A stretch of 64,000 nt of DNA, from the NCBI GenBank assembly GCA_973895155.1, contig OZ316897.1, forward strand, positions 7,440,001 to 7,504,000. The letters run 5' to 3'. The stretch is from Marsupella aquatica (Eukaryota > Marchantiophyta). The notes below the pieces were generated by a model. That model did no database searches, had not been told where the DNA came from, and saw only the letters and a program-made list of their open reading frames with translations. The translations under genes and the position numbers were made by a program. This document shows positions 58,373-64,000 of this stretch, one piece after another. The stretch's first letter is position 1; each line of letters starts with the position of its first letter.

Positions 58373-59633
58373 GACTGATATATATTTAATCTAATACCAG
58401 GGTCAGACACAAGCTGGCAGCGACATACAGGTTGTCTTTTGTTCTTAGTCTTTATCTTGGACGGGCCCTATGCTCGTGCATTGCACGGCGCAAGGAGGGC
58501 CGGCCCATAGGGAGTCAGGCCAGGGCATTTATGGGGCAGGGCGAGAAGCACATATGCGCCAGGGGTGCCCATTTCCTCCATCAATGGTCAGGGAAAACAG
58601 TCAAAGAAATCCAACGGCTGTGGATCTTTCCTGCCCAGGAGCTGGTTTGTATTGGGACAAAGGACATAAAAAAGTGGGTTCCCTTATTATAGTTGTAGAT
58701 AGTTCTCAAGAGAATCTTGAGCGGACTCAAAATATTCCAGAGTTTAACCTCTTTTCTATTGGGTACCTTTTCGTTTAATTGAAGAAGAAAGCCAAGACCA
58801 AAGATCAAACCCGTCACAACCATGGACAAATTCTTCAGTTGTTGTAGGGCTTCTAGTCAAATTCCTCCTCCTGACCCTCTAATGTGGTTTACACGCAACT
58901 CTTGACTTTCATGTGCCAAAAACATTGAAGGCAAAAATGACCTGCACACCCATTTCACATTCCTAGAAAAACCACATTTTCAGATCACTGAAAACAGGGG
59001 GAATGGGGTGAATGTGGGGGGATTTACTGCATGTCTCAGTTTGAATCTCACTCAGGTTTCCCTCGAGATGCCTATGCCAGAAAAATACAATCCCACATAA
59101 CATTAACTGTATCCTGTTGCACCGCAACCATGACTACAAACTACTCAAAAACTAACCACAGTCAATCCAAAAGTATAGATAGAAGTGTGTCGGGAAAAAA
59201 ATTACCTTCATTTTTCTTGTTTGGGATTCTCCTACTCGTGACAGATCTCAAAAACACCGATGAGTATTTCCCTACAATTAATGCACTCAACAAAGTGATA
59301 TTTAGTCTAGCTAGGACAACACTGAAGACTTGCGGAAAAAGTCAAAGTTTGGTCATGTAAGATTTTTTTCCTTACATGAAGCAAGGTTAATTATTGTTGG
59401 CAATGTCACTACAATTCACTGATGATCTTGAAATGTGCAATTTGAATTAGTTTGAGAGGATAATTGTAATTGTTAGCGAGAGATCTAACCAAAAAATTAT
59501 AATTAACAATTTTTCTTTTTTTTCCTTTTTTCTCACATCATTCCTTGGCTCAACTGAATTGAGATTCCAGAGAATAAAAAACACGGTTTGCATTCTTGAA
59601 TAATGAAAAATACAAAATGGGAGATTTCAGTAG
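58373..59633. other. No gene seen
   Basis: Spacer with short frames only. Confidence 0.45.
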
Positions 59634-59786
59634 GAATTTCCAGAGAGCAATCACAATGATGAAGCAATCATTGAGAGCTTGGAACCTGTTGGTGGGGAAG
59701 ATGTTGGTGTTACCGAGCCCACACCAAACAGGGAACCCTTGTTACAGGAGCGAGAAGAGAATGATCTGAAGAGGGAAGGCAAGTAG
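59634..59786 (+). pseudogene. Short acidic coding remnant, possibly retrotransposon-derived
   Basis: About 50 codons between stops read as an acidic, Asn/Glu/Pro-rich peptide (SNHNDEAIIESLEPVGGEDV, EPTPNREPLLQEREENDL). This composition resembles the acidic linker that precedes reverse transcriptase in copia polyproteins. No catalytic motif is nearby, so the assignment is tentative. Confidence 0.25.
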
Positions 59787-60308
59787 AACGTTCCTAACCA
59801 GCCACCTGGTCTGGTGAAGGACTAGCTGACCTCGACAATCATGGGGATAAGATACAAAAGGGTTTCGAATTTTGGACATCTTAAGTAAGTTATAAAATTG
59901 AGAGGTGCTCAACAAATTATTAATGCCAAACAATGTCAATGAGATATGTAAATTCTGTCATGACAAGTGCAAGACTAGAAATGTCACATTTGAAGTTCTT
60001 GTCACGCTAAGTCCTCGGTTGCCTCGTAAATGTGACCAACTCCAGAATTTTTTTTTGATTCTGGATTGGAAATTCCAGCTCAAGACTTCGGAATAATTTT
60101 TCCACAGTGTGAACATCTCTAGTCACGATTGTCAGTTGTGAAAGGATTACCCAATGCAAGTTTTTTTTAATATAGGTGCACCATAGGGACAAGGATAGGG
60201 GTAGAGATAGGAGAGCTACTCTAGTGAGTAGAGCGCTAATGTGGGCTCCAACAACACTCTAGTGATACCTGTGAGGCAACCGCAATGGCATTAAACCGCC
60301 ACTAGCCA

Positions 60309-60315
60309 TATAAAA
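60309..60315 (+). promoter_or_regulatory. TATA-like box with a downstream pyrimidine tract
   Basis: TATAAAA is followed by a CT-rich tract (60331-60380). This is a core-promoter-like arrangement, but only a 14-codon frame follows, so any transcript is non-coding or the match is chance. Confidence 0.25.
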
Positions 60316-60380
60316 GGGGAAATGTCCAAGACTTCTCCTTTTTCCACTTTCTTCTCATTCTTTTCCTCTCTCTTATTGCT

Positions 60381-61395
60381 CCACAAATTCAAGAAAAAAT
60401 ACTATTTATGGTGAAACTGAATTTAATGGAAAAGATACTATTTATGATGTAACCAGGTTTTTGTCATGACTAATGTTGATTTATTGGAATCACAAGTCTG
60501 TTGTGTGATCAAGAGCATACCAATCCACCCACACTACTTTCTTATAGCATCTCCCGATGCTATGGGCTTTTGTTTTGCTTACTGGGTACATAAACTTAGT
60601 CAGCTGTTCAATAATCTCTTCTGTATATACAGATCCAATACTAACCAAAAACGTCATTCCCGAGAACCTGATAGTGATGCAATGAGTGGGTTACATGGAG
60701 TTGGCTTTTTGCATTTTCTTGACCGAGTTTGGTCAAAGAGTAACCAAAACCGAATATGGTTGGAGATGTTCATATCCACCAGAAGCCTGGGATGACCCAA
60801 TCCTCAATCAAGGTTACTCATAATTGATTTCTAATGAGAGCTATCTTCGAGAGTTTCTCGGAAGTGAGGGTTCATGTGAAACAGAAAGGAGTCAATTATC
60901 ATTGGTTCCACAATGCCAGGTCCGACTGTAGGTCTTGCAGAACATTCTAAAACTGGAGACCTACTGGGTGGACTGGAAAACAGTTGGAGGGGCCACCAGG
61001 CCATCGAATTCCCAAAATAATTGCTGAAGTGATCAGATCTCCAGGTGTGCGTGAGCATCCTAGGATTTCGTGTAAGCTGCATCATTCTAGTGCTTGACTG
61101 CTTTAACTTATTGAAAATTTTCGTGTACTATCAGGTACTGTACAGAAACAACTAACCAGTAAGAAATGGTACCCTTTTGGGTTCTCCTTTTGCTCAGTCC
61201 GTTGTCGGCGGATATAACCAAACAACTTGGAGAAGAGAAGGCCCTGTCCATACGAAGCAGTTGAGCAATCCTTCCAAAAAAGGGCAGACTGTGTTGTATT
61301 CAATGCTGGTGTGCTTATAGTTACGGGTCCAGTTAGAGATTTATGTAAATTTGAAAATTTTGTCAAAATTCTATGTCACCCTGTAAATATCTAGC
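60381..61395. other. No gene seen
   Basis: Short frames only (for example 60466-60795 on plus and 61103-61366 on minus), none recognisable. Confidence 0.45.
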
Positions 61396-61640
61396 CATTA
61401 GATGATTTGAATCCAATCATCTACATTCATTTTGTGTATGAAGACTAGTGTAGCCTCTCAACTGAAAATGAGTTTTATTATCATTAGATGTTATGAATCT
61501 AACCATCCAGATTCATTTTGTGTGTGAATATTCATGTGGTCTTTTAGACCAAAAAGAACTTTTACACCATTAGATGTTTTGAATCCAATGATCTATGTTA
61601 TTTTTGTGTGTGAAACCTCATATGAAGAGTAATGCCACTT
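61396..61640. repeat. Three tandem copies, period 86 bp
   Basis: CATTAGATG-TT-TGAATC blocks at 61396, 61482 and 61568 are each followed by AACCATC/CAATCATC-like and CATTTTGTGTGTGAA-like blocks. The constant period and moderate divergence show an old local amplification. Confidence 0.85.
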
Positions 61641-64000
61641 CTTGACATAAATAACTCTATTAAATTAAACCTACCCATGCTTGGATGTTGACATAATTAG
61701 ATTATGCCCTTTATTTTCTCTTTTGGCTTCTAATTGATCCATGAAATAGTCTAAAGCTTGTGTAATATACGGCACTTCGAAAAGGGAGTTTGCTACCCTG
61801 CTGTTTATTTTTCTATTTCTCTTTCCTTCGATATCATTGTGCTTTGTTTGGTACTTTTTTGAAAAGAATCGTAGAGTGTACTGTTATATAAAGACTAACA
61901 AAATCTTCTACAACCGGAAATTTTCTTCCAAGATTTATCAGGAATACTTTTCTAATAAAAAAGACACTGCACCAAGACCTCAATACAAGTATAAAATTGA
62001 AAAGGCAAGGATAATAATATATAGTACCTCTTGTATTCCATGCACTAGAGGGAAGGGGCCAAGATCAAGCATCCCCGTTCCCATTTTCCAGTCCATGTGT
62101 CTCCCCCCTCCCTTTTCTCCTTGATCCCCAACCTCCCCGTTCCCCACAGTTATGTTGGGCCTCCCCTTCTCCATTTTGCTTCCCAGTCTTTCTTTGCCAT
62201 GGTAGATGTCCAATTTTGTACTATGACCATTGTAGAAAACCATCAATGGGACTGTTTGTCATTGTTTGTGGGTGCAAAAGTCTCATCATTTTGGCTAAGT
62301 TGTTGTTGCCAAAATGTTCACTGAATTTGCTTCGTTTCCTTTCCAGTAATCTTCTTAAATAGGTGATTTTGTTCTAGCTCGGCCCTTGAGATCACAGCTT
62401 GGATCACATTATACAGCCCAGGTGCACCAGTGAAGACTACCTCTTGCCTTTACCCAATTTTGAACACGTCTGAGCTAGTTGTTTTGGTACTCCTTTGGTA
62501 TTTCCGATAGTGAGTTACTAGGGTTGCTATGCTTTGCATTTTTATTGTCAAATTAAAGGTGCTTTCCAGCTCTGCTTCTTTGTAGTCAAATTTTATTGTC
62601 AAAAATAAAATGTTTTTTCCTGCTCTCCTTCTTAGTCCCTGGCAAGAAAAACTCGGTCTCTCATGAAAGACTACATTGATTGGAAAAATCTCAACAAAAA
62701 AATCATCTCAGTTTGCCGATGCACCTTGGCAAAAGCCCTTTTTGGTTTGCTGGCGTTTCCTTTTGCAGCTTCAGTACATGTGTCTTATGTTTCTCACCCG
62801 CATACTATTTGTTGCCTCTTCTATACTTCATTTATACTACCATACTACTCGGTGTTCTTTCTGAGAAGTAAGTGCATTTTCTTTTCAAAGGGTCACATCG
62901 TTGATTACTCCTTGTATTATACTCGCTTTTAACTGCTCCTGCCTATATTTTCACACTTCCTTTGTGACCTGTTTCCACGTTCGTACTCTGCTATTGTAGA
63001 TGTTTTGGAAGCATTCGCTACTTCTACTTAAAGTAATTATCTATCAGTCTGACTGGTCCCTTGCCCTTTTGCTGTACTAGCGATAATTTTCAAGAAAAAT
63101 AGATTTCTAGACCAAATCAAAATAAATTCACCAAGAAAAGTGAGATAGTCTATACACATCACTCATGTATCTATAGTTTCATTTGCTTTCCTCTCTCTTG
63201 CAACCACAGCTGCCATTATAAGAGGGGTCCTGCACTTACCAGTCTTTATTTATTTGTCTAGGTGAACAATAACCTACCTTGAAGGCTCTCCCACTCACTT
63301 CCCAGCATAAGCACTTGGTACCCTAAAATATTCTTTTTAAGCTAGGTCATATCTACATTACACAAAAAATTGGATCATATCTTTGCCTGAACTTTAGTTC
63401 AATATTGTGATGGGCCTGATAATGGCCCAAGAATGTATTGTCAAAATAGCATCAACCCTGGAAAGTTAGCTCAATGGTTTATTGTAGACAGACCTACACG
63501 TTAATTATAGAGCATTTGTCATATATAAATAATTGGGTGGTCTTAATTGCCTTCTTGTCTCCGGAATTAAAACACTATTTAGTTTGTGTTGTATAGGGTC
63601 ATTTTTTAGCCTCTTCATGCACTCTATCTTGCTTATCAAAATAGAATAAAAATGTGTTGAGAGAAAACTTTTAATTGAAAAGCAGATGTCTATATGATGA
63701 ACAAACCACCTTACAAGGCTTCAACTTTGTTCATAATTCTGGCGATAACATGGAAAATAACAAACCTCGAACCTGACAAGTACGAAAAATAATTTTCCAG
63801 CGTGGACAGTCTAGTACGGAATACCAAATGTTGCACATTGTTTTTCTTAGTAAAACACTCATATTTTACAAAATATATAAGATAAAGGGTATTGTATTTT
63901 ATTTAAATTGTGAAATCATACAAGTTCCAAGAAAAAAAATCACTCTCCTTTGTTAAAAAAGGGGAGATATTTAGGGACTATGAATAATAGGTTGGACAAA
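61641..64000. other. No gene seen; AT-rich spacer to the right edge
   Basis: Contains a C-rich patch (62095-62190) and overlapping short frames at 62663-62932 with no known domain. A TAGCTCAATGGTT string at about 63467 resembles a tRNA A box, but no B box follows at the right distance. Confidence 0.4.

Noticed and set aside
60200-60300. tRNA gene or SINE suggested by GAGTAGAGCGCTAATGTGG
   Set aside because: The D-arm-like string is present, but a B box and cloverleaf pairing are missing.
63440-63560. tRNA gene suggested by TAGCTCAATGGTT
   Set aside because: No B box occurs at tRNA spacing and no acceptor-stem pairing was found.
1-64000. CRISPR array, rRNA operon or bacterial-type operon
   Set aside because: No regularly spaced identical repeats with unique spacers, no rRNA landmarks, and gene structure is plant nuclear with introns.

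Overview
The window is nuclear DNA from a plant, almost certainly a land plant. The evidence is two plant-type basic helix-loop-helix (bHLH) transcription factor genes with GT-AG introns or plant-style leaders, decayed Ty1/copia and Ty3/gypsy retrotransposons, a broken enolase copy, a Tourist-like MITE and probable SINEs. The species cannot be named from the sequence. Low gene density (two confident genes in 64 kb) and AT-rich spacers scattered with small degenerate tandem duplications fit a repeat-laden, moderately large genome. A non-seed lineage is possible but not shown.

Layout. Positions 1-3100 hold an open reading frame of unknown nature at the left edge and a GC-rich, C-biased island. 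Positions 3131 to about 8213 are a Ty1/copia element reading on the plus strand (gag, zinc knuckle, protease, integrase, reverse transcriptase, RNase H, polypurine tract, 3' LTR). It has many stops and frameshifts, no recognisable 5' LTR, and a 243-bp insertion in gag flanked by a 12-bp direct repeat. Positions 8.3-13.4 kb are repeats plus a 5'-truncated, frameshifted enolase pseudogene (about 11.35-11.72 kb). Positions 13.78-15.1 kb hold a probable LTR abutting a minus-strand Ty3/gypsy reverse transcriptase fragment.

Positions 16.7-20.15 kb contain the first intact gene: a four-exon, 438-residue subfamily IVa-like bHLH protein with an ACT-like C-terminus. Its splice junctions can be assigned to the base, and a leader intron is likely. 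Positions 20.2-50 kb are largely non-coding. They contain tandem duplications with periods of about 44 to 220 bp, a nested repeat cluster at 36.2-37.3 kb, a 321-bp MITE with TTA flanks at 44.46-44.78 kb, a perfect 64-bp tandem duplication at 46.7 kb, and a seven-unit degenerate array at 47.1-47.6 kb.

Positions 51.3-53.0 kb hold the second intact gene, a single-exon 556-residue bHLH of the HECATE/INDEHISCENT-like type, whose leader contains a three-copy 70-76 bp repeat. Downstream, a TATA box at 54.23 kb sits 72 bp before a 110-codon reading frame that I cannot identify. Positions 55.7-58.4 kb hold two direct copies of a tRNA-like SINE or terminal repeat, plus a copy of a dispersed repeat also found near 8.3 and 12.4 kb. 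The rest to 64 kb is repeat and spacer.

The two bHLH proteins belong to different subfamilies and differ at the DNA-contact residues (H-E-R in the first, Q-A-R in the second), so they are neighbours but not a recent duplication. I found no operon-like, CRISPR, rRNA or convincing tRNA gene content, and nothing that amounts to a new multi-gene system.
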